Notes under the pieces: generated by a model
Told to the model about the DNA's origin: nothing
Databases searched by the model: none
What the model saw: only the letters and a program-made list of their open reading frames with translations
Translations under genes and position numbers: made by a program
Source: Myxococcus landrumus
GTDB lineage: Bacteria; Myxococcota; Myxococcia; Myxococcales; Myxococcaceae
DNA: 64,000 nt
Direction: 5' to 3'
Assembly: GCF_017301635.1 (NCBI RefSeq)
Contig: NZ_CP071091.1
Coordinates: forward strand, 5,406,001-5,470,000
In this document: in pieces, positions 42,769 through 52,200 of the stretch
How positions within the stretch are numbered: the stretch's first letter is position 1
Layout: every line of letters starts with the position of its first letter

Positions 42769-44310
42769 ATGACCAGCGGGATGTGGCTCAACCTCATCGC
42801 CTGTGCCGGGTTGCTCGCGCTCGCGGGCCTGGTGCTCGCGCGCGTGGGTCGCAATCCGCTCGCGCTGCCGCTGTCGCTCCTGTCCATCACCCTCTCCACC
42901 TGGAACATCACCAACTTCGAAATCGAACGCTCGGGAGAACCCGGCTGGCGGCTGATGAGCTTCGTCGCCATGGTGATGACCATCCCCAGCACCCTGCACT
43001 TCATCCTCACCTTCGTGGGGCGGCGCAGGCGCTCGGCCTGGGCCATGTACGGCACCTACGGCGTCATGGGCGCACTCTCGTTGGTGCTGCTCACCGCGCT
43101 TGGTGCCCCCTCGCTGCCCGCGAAGCTGTCCGCCTGGCACATCGGCCTCATCGCCACCGCGCTCGTGGCGCCGCCGCTGTGCGGAGCCTTCGTGCTGCTG
43201 GGCTTGCACCTGCGTGACGCCAAGCACCCCGATGAACGGGCCCGCGCGGGGCTCGTCGTCGTGGGCCTGGGTCTGCTGGTGGGGATGATGTTGACGGAGT
43301 TCGCGGGGGAGCTGTCCCTGTCGCAGGTGCCTCGGCTGGGCAACGTGGGGACGCTGTTGGGCCTCCCCATGATGACGCTGGCCGCGCTGCGAATCGGCCT
43401 CTTCGAGCGCGACGTGGGCGCCGAAGCCCCTTGGATGGCCTTGCTCGCGGTGCCCCTGGCGGGCGTGGGCGTGCTGGCCTACCTCGCCGTCTTCCGCCTC
43501 TTCGCCGCGCAGGTCAGCGTGCTCGTGGTGCTCACCACGGCCATCACCTTCGCGCTGCTCGCGGCCGCGCGCCGAGGCGTCACCGCCTTCGTCACCCGCG
43601 GCGAGCGGATGAATCGCCTGGCCACCCTGGGCCGCTTCTCCGCGCAGATGGCGCACGACCTGAAGAACCCCATCGCCGCGCTGAAGGGCGCCGCGCAGTA
43701 CCTCAAGGAAGAGCACGCGCGAGGCCAGTCCTGGGACCACCAGGGCGAGTTCCTGGACCTGATGCTGGAGCAAATCGACCGGCTGGGGCGCGTGGTGGAC
43801 ACCTACCAGCGCATGGCCCGCGTGGAGCCTCGGCTGCACGCCGTGGACCTGGGGCGGCTGGTGGAGGGCGTCCTGTCACTCCAGTCCTTCGCGAGCCCCG
43901 GTCAGACGACCATCCTCCGAAGCCTCGAGCCCGACCTGCCCCCGTGCGCCGCGGACGCCGACCTGCTGTCCAACGCCGTGGAGAACCTGGTGCGCAACGG
44001 CATCGAGGCCATGCCTCGGGGCGGCACCCTCACCGTGCGCACGCTGCGCGACGGCAAGGCCCTGGTGGTGGAGGTGGAGGACACCGGCGAGGGCATGGAC
44101 GCCCGCACGCGAGAGCGGGCCTTCGACGACTTCTTCACCACCAAGGCCGCGGGGAGTGGGCTGGGGTTGGCGTTCGTGCGCCGGGTGGTGGAGGCCCACG
44201 GAGGCACGGTGCGTCTGACAAGCAGGGAGGGACACGGTACGGTGGTGCGCCTGCGCCTGCCAGAAGCCGTCCCGCACGTCGGCAGGGGAATCGAAGGAGA
44301 GGCCGCGTGA
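42769..44310 (+). CDS. Membrane sensor histidine kinase
   Basis: 513 residues. Seven or so hydrophobic helices occupy residues 5-265, forming a membrane-embedded sensor without a large periplasmic domain. The H-box is MAHDLKNPIAALKG with phosphoacceptor His296. The ATPase domain shows the N-box NAVENLVRNGIEAM, G1 DTGEGMD and G2 GSGLGLAFVRR. It resembles NtrB-like partners of sigma-54 activators. Its stop overlaps the regulator start (GTGA). Confidence 0.95.
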   Translation: MTSGMWLNLIACAGLLALAGLVLARVGRNPLALPLSLLSITLSTWNITNFEIERSGEPGWRLMSFVAMVMTIPSTLHFILTFVGRRRRSAWAMYGTYGVMGALSLVLLTALGAPSLPAKLSAWHIGLIATALVAPPLCGAFVLLGLHLRDAKHPDERARAGLVVVGLGLLVGMMLTEFAGELSLSQVPRLGNVGTLLGLPMMTLAALRIGLFERDVGAEAPWMALLAVPLAGVGVLAYLAVFRLFAAQVSVLVVLTTAITFALLAAARRGVTAFVTRGERMNRLATLGRFSAQMAHDLKNPIAALKGAAQYLKEEHARGQSWDHQGEFLDLMLEQIDRLGRVVDTYQRMARVEPRLHAVDLGRLVEGVLSLQSFASPGQTTILRSLEPDLPPCAADADLLSNAVENLVRNGIEAMPRGGTLTVRTLRDGKALVVEVEDTGEGMDARTRERAFDDFFTTKAAGSGLGLAFVRRVVEAHGGTVRLTSREGHGTVVRLRLPEAVPHVGRGIEGEAA

Positions 44311-45713
44311 GCGAGGCGTTGAAGGGGACCGTGCTGCTGGTGGACGACGACCCGGCCGTGGCCAAGGTGCTGGGTGCGCTGCTGGCCCAGGCCGGGCTGA
44401 CGACCTACGCCGCCAAGGATGGCGAGGAAGCGCTCGCGCACCTGGAACGAAAGCCCGTCGACGTCGTGGTGAGTGACGTGCGCATGCCCGGCATGGACGG
44501 CATGCGGCTGCTGACCGAAATCTCCAGGAACTGGCCCGACGTCCCCGTCATCCTGCTCACCGCGCATGGCACCGTGCCGCTGGCCGTGGAGGCCATGAAG
44601 GCGGGCGCCGCGGACTTCGTGCTCAAGCCCTTCGACCGGGAGGAGATTCTCTTCACCATCCGCAAGGCGTTGCTGCGAGCCCACGGCGAGGAGTCCCTCG
44701 AGTCACTGCGGACGCCCAGCGCCTTCGTGGGTGGCAGCCGGCGAATGCAGGAGGTGCAGGGGCTGCTGGCGAAGGCGGCCGCGGGCATGGCCACCGTGTT
44801 GTTGCGCGGCGAATCCGGCACGGGCAAGGAGCTGGCGGCGAAGGCGGTCCACGACGGCAGCCCTCGTCGCGCCGGGCCCTTCGTGAAGCTGCACTGCGCG
44901 GCGCTGCCGGACACGCTGCTGGAGAGCGAGCTGTTCGGCTACGAGAAGGGCGCGTTCACCGGAGCGGCCACGCGCAAGCCCGGCCGGGTGGAGCTGGCGC
45001 ACGGGGGCACGCTGTTCCTCGATGAAATCGGCGACATCTCCCCCACCGTGCAGGTGAAGCTGCTGCGAGTCATCCAGGAGCGGGAGCTGGAGCGGCTGGG
45101 AGGCACGCAGACGCTGAAGGTGGACGTGCGCTTCGTCGCGGCGACGCACCAGCCCCTCGAGGACCTGGTGAAGCAGGGCCGCTTCCGCGAGGACCTCTTC
45201 TACCGCCTCAACGTGGTGCCGCTGTGGCTGCCCTCCCTGCGCGAGCGGCCGGAGGACATCGAGCCCCTGGCGAGGCACTTCCTGGACGCCCACGCGAAGA
45301 CCAACGCCAAGCCGCCCTTCACCCTCACCGACGAGGGCCTCGCGGTGCTCCAAGCCCAGCCCTGGCCCGGCAACGTGCGCCAGCTCCAGAACTTCCTGGA
45401 GCGGCTGGTGGTGCTCGCGGACGGACAGACGCTGACGGGCGAGGACGTGATGCGCGAGCTGGCCCGCCAGCCAGGACTCACGAGCCCCGTCTCCCCCGCG
45501 TCCCAGGCCGCCATCGCGACCTCGGAGCCGGGAGGCCAGGCCTCGAGCTCCGAGTCAGGGCGCACGCTGGAGTCACAGCGCAAGGACATGGAGCGGCAGG
45601 CCATGGTGGACGCCCTGAAGCGAGCGGGAGACAACCGCACGCTCGCGGCGCGCCTGCTCGGCATCAGCCGCCGCACGCTCTACAACAAGCTGGAGGAGCA
45701 CGGCCTGCTGTAG
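44307..45713 (+). CDS. NtrC-family sigma-54-dependent response regulator
   Basis: 468 residues from GTG at 44307, coupled to the kinase gene. Receiver domain: acidic pocket VDDDP, phosphorylated Asp57 in VVSDVRMPG, and Lys in VLKPF. AAA+ domain: Walker A GESGTGKE, sigma-54 contact GAFTGA and Walker B LFLDEIGD. C-terminus: Fis-type helix-turn-helix (NRTLAARLLGISRRTLYNKL). A Ser/Gln-rich linker of about 40 residues precedes the last domain. It activates sigma-54 promoters after phosphorylation by the kinase; targets are not apparent in the window. Confidence 0.96.
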   Translation: MSEALKGTVLLVDDDPAVAKVLGALLAQAGLTTYAAKDGEEALAHLERKPVDVVVSDVRMPGMDGMRLLTEISRNWPDVPVILLTAHGTVPLAVEAMKAGAADFVLKPFDREEILFTIRKALLRAHGEESLESLRTPSAFVGGSRRMQEVQGLLAKAAAGMATVLLRGESGTGKELAAKAVHDGSPRRAGPFVKLHCAALPDTLLESELFGYEKGAFTGAATRKPGRVELAHGGTLFLDEIGDISPTVQVKLLRVIQERELERLGGTQTLKVDVRFVAATHQPLEDLVKQGRFREDLFYRLNVVPLWLPSLRERPEDIEPLARHFLDAHAKTNAKPPFTLTDEGLAVLQAQPWPGNVRQLQNFLERLVVLADGQTLTGEDVMRELARQPGLTSPVSPASQAAIATSEPGGQASSSESGRTLESQRKDMERQAMVDALKRAGDNRTLAARLLGISRRTLYNKLEEHGLL

Positions 45714-45732
45714 CCCCGTGGCGAGCGCGGCG

Positions 45733-47127
45733 TCACGCCTCCACGGCGGTCGCCGCCTCGCCCATCAGTGCCTCCAGCTCGTCGTGGAAGTCCTGGATGA
45801 GCACGCGAGGGTCCGGCACGCGAAGGACATCCGCGGCCACGCCCACCGTCACCTGTCCCGCGTAGCTGAAGAGGCTCACCCCCACGCCGAGCTGCGCCGC
45901 CTGGGGCACCCAGAACGTGAGCTCGCGCAGCCGCACACCCGCCAGGGACACGGGCTGACGAGGACCGGGCACATTCGTCGCCACCAGCGACGCCTTCGAG
46001 CCGACGACATCCACCACCATCCGCTCGAGGGGCGCGGGCGTGTAGCCCAAGAGCTCCAGCGCGCTGAACGTCACCACGGCCTCGGGTGACTTCTTCACCG
46101 CCGCCATGCGCCGGGCCACCTCACGCAGCCGACGCCGCGGCGTCTCCGCGTGCAGCGGCAACCGCAGGAACACCACGCCGAAGCGGTTGCCCAGCTCGCG
46201 AGGCACGGGCTCGTCGAGCGGGCGGAGGTTCACCGGCACCAGCGCATGCATGTCCTCGGGAGGCACGTCGCGAGCCATCAGGTAGCGCCGCAGTGCCCCC
46301 GAGAGCACCGCGAGCAGCACGTCGTTGACCGTCCCGCCCAGGGCCTGGCCCGCAAGCTTCACCCGCTCCAGCGAGATGGGCGTGGACCACGCGGCGCGCT
46401 TCTGTGGCCCCAGCGTGCCGCGCAGGGGCGTGCGAGGGTCCGGCGGAATCACCATCAACTTCCCCAGCGCCGCCGCGCCCAGCGCGCCCTGCCGCATCAG
46501 GTCTCCGGCCAGGATGGGCTCGGCAGCGAGCTCCGCGCCCTTGCGAAACACCGTCCGCGCCGTGCCCGCCACCGCGAGGGCCCCGCGCACCCACCGCCCC
46601 AGGCCCGCCTCCGGTGATGACCTCGGACGCTCCCACACAGGCTCGGGCGCCACCGCCTGCCCCCCTTCCCCATCGGTGAGCGTGAGCAGCACGCGCGCCA
46701 GGGCGATGCCATCGGAGATGCAGTGGTGCAGCCGGGCCAGCAGCACATCGCCGCCCTCGGCGCCTTCGAGCACGTGGACCTGCCACAGCGGGCGCGAGCG
46801 CTCCAGCGGCGTGCTCATCCACTGGCTCACCAGCGCCTCCTGCGCGGCGCGATCTCCCGGAGCGGGGACTTGGAGACGGACCAGGTGCGCGTCGAGGTCG
46901 AAGTCCTCCGCGTCCTCCCAGTGCGGCGCCCCCAACCGCCCCAGCACCACCCGCTGGCGGAAGCGCGGATAGCGCTCCAGCAGTCGCGTGATGACCAGGG
47001 TGCGCAGGCGCTCGAAGTCGAGCCGGCCCTCGAAGCCCAGCACGACGGTAATCATCATCAGATTGGCGGGCGTCTCCATGTGGAACCAGAGCGCGTCCAC
47101 GCTCGCCATCCGCTCCTGCGTCGCCAT
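45733..47127 (-). CDS. WS/DGAT-type acyltransferase
   Basis: 464 residues. The catalytic HHxxxDG motif is HHCISDG (134-140), and PLWQVHVLEG (113-122) is the second family motif. Such enzymes make wax esters or triacylglycerol from acyl-CoA at the inner membrane face. Myxobacteria store neutral lipids in development, so such a role is plausible. It is convergent with the response regulator, with a 19-bp gap. Confidence 0.92.
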   Translation of the reverse strand: MATQERMASVDALWFHMETPANLMMITVVLGFEGRLDFERLRTLVITRLLERYPRFRQRVVLGRLGAPHWEDAEDFDLDAHLVRLQVPAPGDRAAQEALVSQWMSTPLERSRPLWQVHVLEGAEGGDVLLARLHHCISDGIALARVLLTLTDGEGGQAVAPEPVWERPRSSPEAGLGRWVRGALAVAGTARTVFRKGAELAAEPILAGDLMRQGALGAAALGKLMVIPPDPRTPLRGTLGPQKRAAWSTPISLERVKLAGQALGGTVNDVLLAVLSGALRRYLMARDVPPEDMHALVPVNLRPLDEPVPRELGNRFGVVFLRLPLHAETPRRRLREVARRMAAVKKSPEAVVTFSALELLGYTPAPLERMVVDVVGSKASLVATNVPGPRQPVSLAGVRLRELTFWVPQAAQLGVGVSLFSYAGQVTVGVAADVLRVPDPRVLIQDFHDELEALMGEAATAVEA

Positions 47128-47178
47128 CGCCTCGGGTCCCTTCCGGTGGGGTCACCCGATGATGGCGCAAGGAAGGGC

Positions 47179-48177
47179 TCAGAAGAAGTTCCAGCGCCAG
47201 GTGCGCACATCGGCTGGATTCGCCATCTCCAATTCGAAGGCCAGCGTCTCGTAGCGCCCGAACTCCCGTGAGTCCACGCGCAGGAGCGTCATGCCCGCGT
47301 GGTTCTGCCCTCGCAGCGGCGACACCGTGAAGGACAGCTCCGCGTCGAAGGCCACCTTGTAGAAGAGGCAGAAGCCGTCCACGCGCCCCTCCTCCGTCAC
47401 CGGCCGCTCGAAGCGGACGCGGTGCGGCAGGCCCTCCGCCGTCATCGTCTCCAAGTCGAAGGCGAAGACGGGCTCCGGCTCGCACAGCAGGTGGTCCACC
47501 TCGTACGAGCGCACCACGCGGGTGAAGTACGACGGGTTCATCGCCTCGCGCAGCGTCTGCAGGCAGCTGTAGTCCACGCTGGGGAAGCGCTGGCTCCAGA
47601 TGAAGGGGATGCACGCCTCGTCGCGAAGCTGCACGGGCTCCACGAAGACCTCGAAGCGGTTGGGCAGGATGCGGCCTCCGGGCTTGAGCAGCCGCGAGCG
47701 CAAATCCAACATCCGAGGCACCAGCCCCGCGTCGAAGAGCGCCTCCCCCAGCAACTCGTGCAGCAGCACATCCACCTTCTCCGGCGTCTGGAAGTTCCAG
47801 GGCTGCGCGCGCACGAAGTCAATGTCTTCCAACCCATTGCGTCGTGCGACCCAGCGCGTCGTATCGAGGAGGCGGGAGCCATCCACCGCGTACAGGTGCC
47901 TCGGGTGGCGGGAGGCGGCCAGGAAGGTGCGCAGCCCCGTCCCCGAGCACACATCCATCACCACCTGCCCGGGCTTCACATAACGCTCACAGGCCTTCTG
48001 CCACGCGAGCACCCGCGCCGGGTCCGCCAGCGCGGTGTCCTGGGGCATGGGACTCGACAATGACAGACTGTCCGGCACCACATTGCGCAAGGGAAGCTGC
48101 GAGACCAGGGGGAGGTGGCTCAAACGAGAACGCAGGTCCATCAATGCCTGCCGCGGCAGGTCGAGCAGATTGGGCAT
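47179..48177 (-). CDS. PRMT-like class I SAM methyltransferase
   Basis: 332 residues. SAM motif I is VMDVCSGTG (73-81) and YAVDGS is the post-I acidic site. Next comes the segment LLHELLGEALFD, which aligns with the double-E loop of protein arginine methyltransferases. Only the first Glu (Glu141) is kept and the second position (150) is Ala. The C-terminal half resembles the PRMT beta-barrel. The substrate may therefore not be arginine. It is the neighbour of the WS/DGAT gene (51-bp gap) on the same strand. Confidence 0.8.
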   Translation of the reverse strand: MPNLLDLPRQALMDLRSRLSHLPLVSQLPLRNVVPDSLSLSSPMPQDTALADPARVLAWQKACERYVKPGQVVMDVCSGTGLRTFLAASRHPRHLYAVDGSRLLDTTRWVARRNGLEDIDFVRAQPWNFQTPEKVDVLLHELLGEALFDAGLVPRMLDLRSRLLKPGGRILPNRFEVFVEPVQLRDEACIPFIWSQRFPSVDYSCLQTLREAMNPSYFTRVVRSYEVDHLLCEPEPVFAFDLETMTAEGLPHRVRFERPVTEEGRVDGFCLFYKVAFDAELSFTVSPLRGQNHAGMTLLRVDSREFGRYETLAFELEMANPADVRTWRWNFF

Positions 48178-48340
48178 GACTTCCCCTGGAGGGGTGTGTC
48201 GGAGGTCCGCGCTCCGGCGCGCGCTCCGAACAGGGAATGCACATGATGCTGGAATTACAGACTAAGGCCCCATCCAGCGAAGGGGTAGGGTATGTGTCCC
48301 CGCCTGAACAGGGTGCGGGTCCGCCACCAAACACAACACA

Positions 48341-49144
48341 TCAATGGGCAGCGGGCGCGGGGGAGGCAGGGTGCCCCGCATGGCGGGCGCGGCGCGTCAG
48401 CCAATCATGAAGAAAGGCACGCACGGCGGGGTGCTGGGACTCGCGGAACGCGGACGGAGCGGAGTGTTCGACGATGCGGCCCTCGTGCAGCAGGGCCAGG
48501 GAGTCTCCGACCTGGAACGCGGTGGCCACATCCGGAGTGATGACGAGAGATGTGGCATTCAACTGTTGTTTGCCCGTGAGGATGACCTCCACGACGGACT
48601 GCGTCTTGAGCGGGTCCAACCCCGCCGTGGGGTCGTCGTAGAGGAGGATGCGCGGCTCCATGACGATGGCACGAGCGAACGCCGCGCGCTTGAGCATGCC
48701 TCCGGACAGCGCGGCGGGAAGCAGCGACGCGGCCTCCTCCAAGCCCACCCAGGCCAGCACGCGCCGCACGCGCGAGAGCACCTCGCGCTCGGGGAGCCCC
48801 AGCCGCTCTCGCAGCGGGAAGGCCACGTTGTCCTCGACGCTGAGCGAGTCGAACAGGGCCCCGCCCTGGAACAGGATGCCCAGCTTGCGACGCACGCGCG
48901 CCAGCCCCGCCGCGTCCAGGCGCGAGAGGTCCTCGCCCTCCACGAGCACCTGTCCCTGGTCCGGCGTCAGCAGCCCGTCCACGTGCTTCATCAGCACCGT
49001 CTTGCCGGAGCCGGACACGCCCAGCAGCACGCAGGTGGAGCCTTCACGCACCACCAGGTCCACGCCCCGGAGCACCTGCTGCGCGCCGAACGACTTGTGC
49101 ACGCCCACCAGCTCGATGACCGCGCGCGGCGCGGGCTCGCTCAT
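48341..49144 (-). CDS. MlaF-type ABC ATPase with two altered catalytic positions
   Basis: 267 residues. Walker A GVSGSGKT (42-49), Q-loop Gln93 and signature LSGGM (146-150, in LSGGMLKRAAFARAI) place it with lipid-transport ATPases of the Mla group. Walker B reads LLYDDPTAGLD, with Asp171 where the catalytic Glu is expected. The H-loop reads VITPD, with Pro204 where His is expected. Both codons were read in the DNA (GAC and CCG). No MlaE permease or MlaD gene is adjacent. Hydrolysis may be slow or absent. Confidence 0.88.
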   Translation of the reverse strand: MSEPAPRAVIELVGVHKSFGAQQVLRGVDLVVREGSTCVLLGVSGSGKTVLMKHVDGLLTPDQGQVLVEGEDLSRLDAAGLARVRRKLGILFQGGALFDSLSVEDNVAFPLRERLGLPEREVLSRVRRVLAWVGLEEAASLLPAALSGGMLKRAAFARAIVMEPRILLYDDPTAGLDPLKTQSVVEVILTGKQQLNATSLVITPDVATAFQVGDSLALLHEGRIVEHSAPSAFRESQHPAVRAFLHDWLTRRARHAGHPASPAPAAH

Positions 49145-49286
49145 GACTCGCCCCCGGCGCCAGCGCACCGAGGGCGCGGGCATGACAGTGGAACAGGCAG
49201 TGTCGCCGCCCGATTCCACCGCCGCGAGCCCCCTTCCAGTCCGGGGCCGACGCTCCCCGCTCAACACAGCGAGGAGCGAGGCGTGC

Positions 49287-52200
49287 TCAAGAGCCCTGCT
49301 GGACCTTCGCGCCGAACGCCTTCAGTCGCTCGCACGCCTTCGCCAGCTTCTCCTGGGGAATGGAGAAGACGGCGCGCACCCGCTCGGGGTCCGAACACCA
49401 CGGCCCGCCGTTGAGTACCACGTGCGTGTGCTCGTACACGACGCGAGGCAGGTTCTCCGGCGTGAGCCGCACCCCGTCCACCACGCGACCCAGCCAGGAC
49501 GTCATGCGGGGCGCGAGGAAGAGTCCTCCCGCATCGCCAGAGTCCGAGGAGCGCCCATCCGCGGACAAGGCCTGCGCCAGCAGCTCCCGCTTCTCCGCCA
49601 GCTCCCGGCGCATCTTCGTCAGGAAGGAACGCAGGGAGCGATGCCTCGCCCCGTACAGCAACTGCCCCTCCGGGCTGCGCACATAGGCCGCGTACAGGTA
49701 CGCCGCCGCGCGCGCGGTGACCAGATGCAGCACCCCGGGCCCGGCCTCTCGCACCGCCGCCGTCAGCGCCCTGTCCCGCGACGCCAACCAGCCCACGCGC
49801 AGGCCCCCCGCGGCGAACTCCTTCGACAGTCCGCCCAGCACCACGGTGCGGGCCCCCACGCCCGGCACCGCGCCCTCCAGCGTCACCGGGCTGTGCACCG
49901 TCTCCGCCGTGGGGCTGGTGAGGTTCACCAGTCCGAAGATTTCATCGGACACCAGCAGGCACCGCTGCTCCACGACGTAGTTGGCCAGCGCCACCAGCTC
50001 CTCGCGAGCCACGTAGACGCCCGTGGGATTCGACGGCTGGGAGATGACGACCGCGTCCGGCGCGCCCTGCCCTCGCCGCCCCAGCAGCTCCGCCAGCGTC
50101 CCCTGCTCCACCTGACATCCCGCGGAGACGAAGGTCGGCGGCAGCACGCCGTAGCAAGGCGTCGTCACGAAGACGCGAGGCACGCGGCCCAGCCGCCGGC
50201 GCAACGCCACGCCGAAGTGGTGGATGAGCGGCCAGACGCCCGGCGCCACCACCAGCTCCTCCGGCGAGTACCGCGCGGCGCGTGTCTCCAGGAGATAGGC
50301 GGCCACCGTCTCGGTCAGGCCCGTCTGCGCTCCGTCCTCGCGCGGCGCGGCGGCGGCGGCGATGAGCCCCTCCACCAGCGACTGCGGCAGCGGCCCTTCA
50401 TTCTCGCCGTAGTCCAGCCGCACCAGCTCCGCGTCGTCCTCGCGGAACACCTTGGGCGCGAAGGCGGGGAAGCCCGACAGCGCGCGGATGCGAGACGAGC
50501 GAGGCAGCGGCGATACCGGCGAGCGCCGAGGCCCCGGAGGCTCCGGCTCCGCGAAGGAGATGCGGAAGGACAGGAGGTCCGAGAACGTGCGCTCGTAGAA
50601 CCACTGCGCCAGCGTGCTGATGCGCGAGTACGTCACCTCCGCGGCGACCTCCAGGTCCGCGCGCAGCGGCTCCGGCACGGGCAAGAGCAGCGTCAGCTCC
50701 AGGTCCGGCCACACCGCGTTCTTCACCAGGCCGTAGAGCACGACGAGGTTGGGCGCATAGGGCTCGCGCGCCAGGAACTCGAACAACGTGAGTGGCTCCA
50801 CCTCGCCGGTGATGTTGAAGAAGGCGCTCTCGTCCAGCACCACCCAGATGCCCCGCCGCCCCGCCTCCGCGATGATGTCGCGCAGCACGGAGAGGTTGGT
50901 GCGCTCGCCCTTCTCCACCGTGAGCAGCACCATCTTCACGTCGAACGCGGACAGCAGCCGGCGAATCTCCTCCAGCGTGGTGTGCGTCACCGTGGCGCGC
51001 ACGCCCGCCTTCTCCAGTGCTCGTGCGTAGAGCGGATGCAGGTTGCGGGAGACCAGCACCTCATCGCCCACGTCGCACGTGGCCATCAGCAGCGAGTACA
51101 CCGCCTGCTCGCGCTCGGGCGCGACGAACAGCTCATCCTGTCCCAACCGCAGGCCGAAGTAGCGCTCCAGGTAGCGCACCAGCTGCCGTCGGAAGGACGC
51201 ATCTCCCGCCTCGTGCGCGTACGGCAGCAAGGGGCCACTGGCCAGCCGCTTCGCGAGCGCGGCGACGAAGCCCAGCTGCTCGGGCGACGCGGCGCCCAGG
51301 TCCAGCTCCTCCTGGAGCGAGGCGATGCCCAGCTCACGCAAGGACTGGCGCAGCGCCAGCGTCTCGCGCGGGCGCGTCAGGTGCGCCTCCCAGACCGCCA
51401 CCTCGTGCCACACCGCGTGCCCCGCCTGGAGCCAGCCCAGCGCGGTGGCCGCGCGCAACGGCTCCGGGCTGCGAGCCTCCATGAAGAACTCGAACTCGCG
51501 CCCCGTGCGCTGCTCCAGCGCCACCAGCGGGCGGATGTCCGTGTCCGCCGCCTGACGCACCCGCCGCGCCACGCGCACCCGCGTGGAGAAGCCGCGACGG
51601 GTGAACATGCGGTCGATGATGGGGCGGCCCGGACGGCCCGCCAGGTTGAGGAGCAGTCGGCCCGAGGGCGAGAGCCGCTCGGGAGCCTCGTCGAGCAGCC
51701 GCGCGATGAGCCCTAGACCGAAGTGGTCCTCGTAGACGTTCTGGAGCGTGCAGTAGTTCGACAGGTCATAGAGCTCCTGCTCATCCGCCTGGGACAGCTC
51801 CTCGGGCAGCTCCTCCGTGCGCAGCACCTGGGGAATGCACCCCACCACGAAGTCCCAGCCGGGCTCCGCGGGCACGCCGCGCAAGAGGTCGCTCTCACCA
51901 AAGGACAGCCGGGAGACGAGGCTCTCATCCCCGTTGAGCCACGCATTGCAGCGGGCCACCACGGGCGAGTGCGGATTGAGGTCCGCGCCGTGGACCTGTG
52001 ACAGGCGCGTGAACTTCGCCAGCGCGATGCAAATCCACCCCGAGCCCGCGCCCACCTCCACCAGCCGCTTGCCGGCGTATTCATCCAACGGAACGCTGAG
52101 CAGTCCCTCCAGGAACGTGTAGGCCCAGGACTCCGGCGCGAAGATGGAGGGCAACAGGAACAGCTCCAGCCGCTCCTGCGAGGCGCCCACCGCCACCGTC

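Noticed and set aside
47179-48177. Calling the PRMT-like protein an arginine methyltransferase
   Set aside because: The second Glu of the double-E loop is missing, so arginine as substrate is not supported.
48648-51716. 1022-codon plus-strand frame opposite the MMT-like and ATPase genes
   Set aside because: Spans two real genes and their gap; composition is typical of an antisense shadow.
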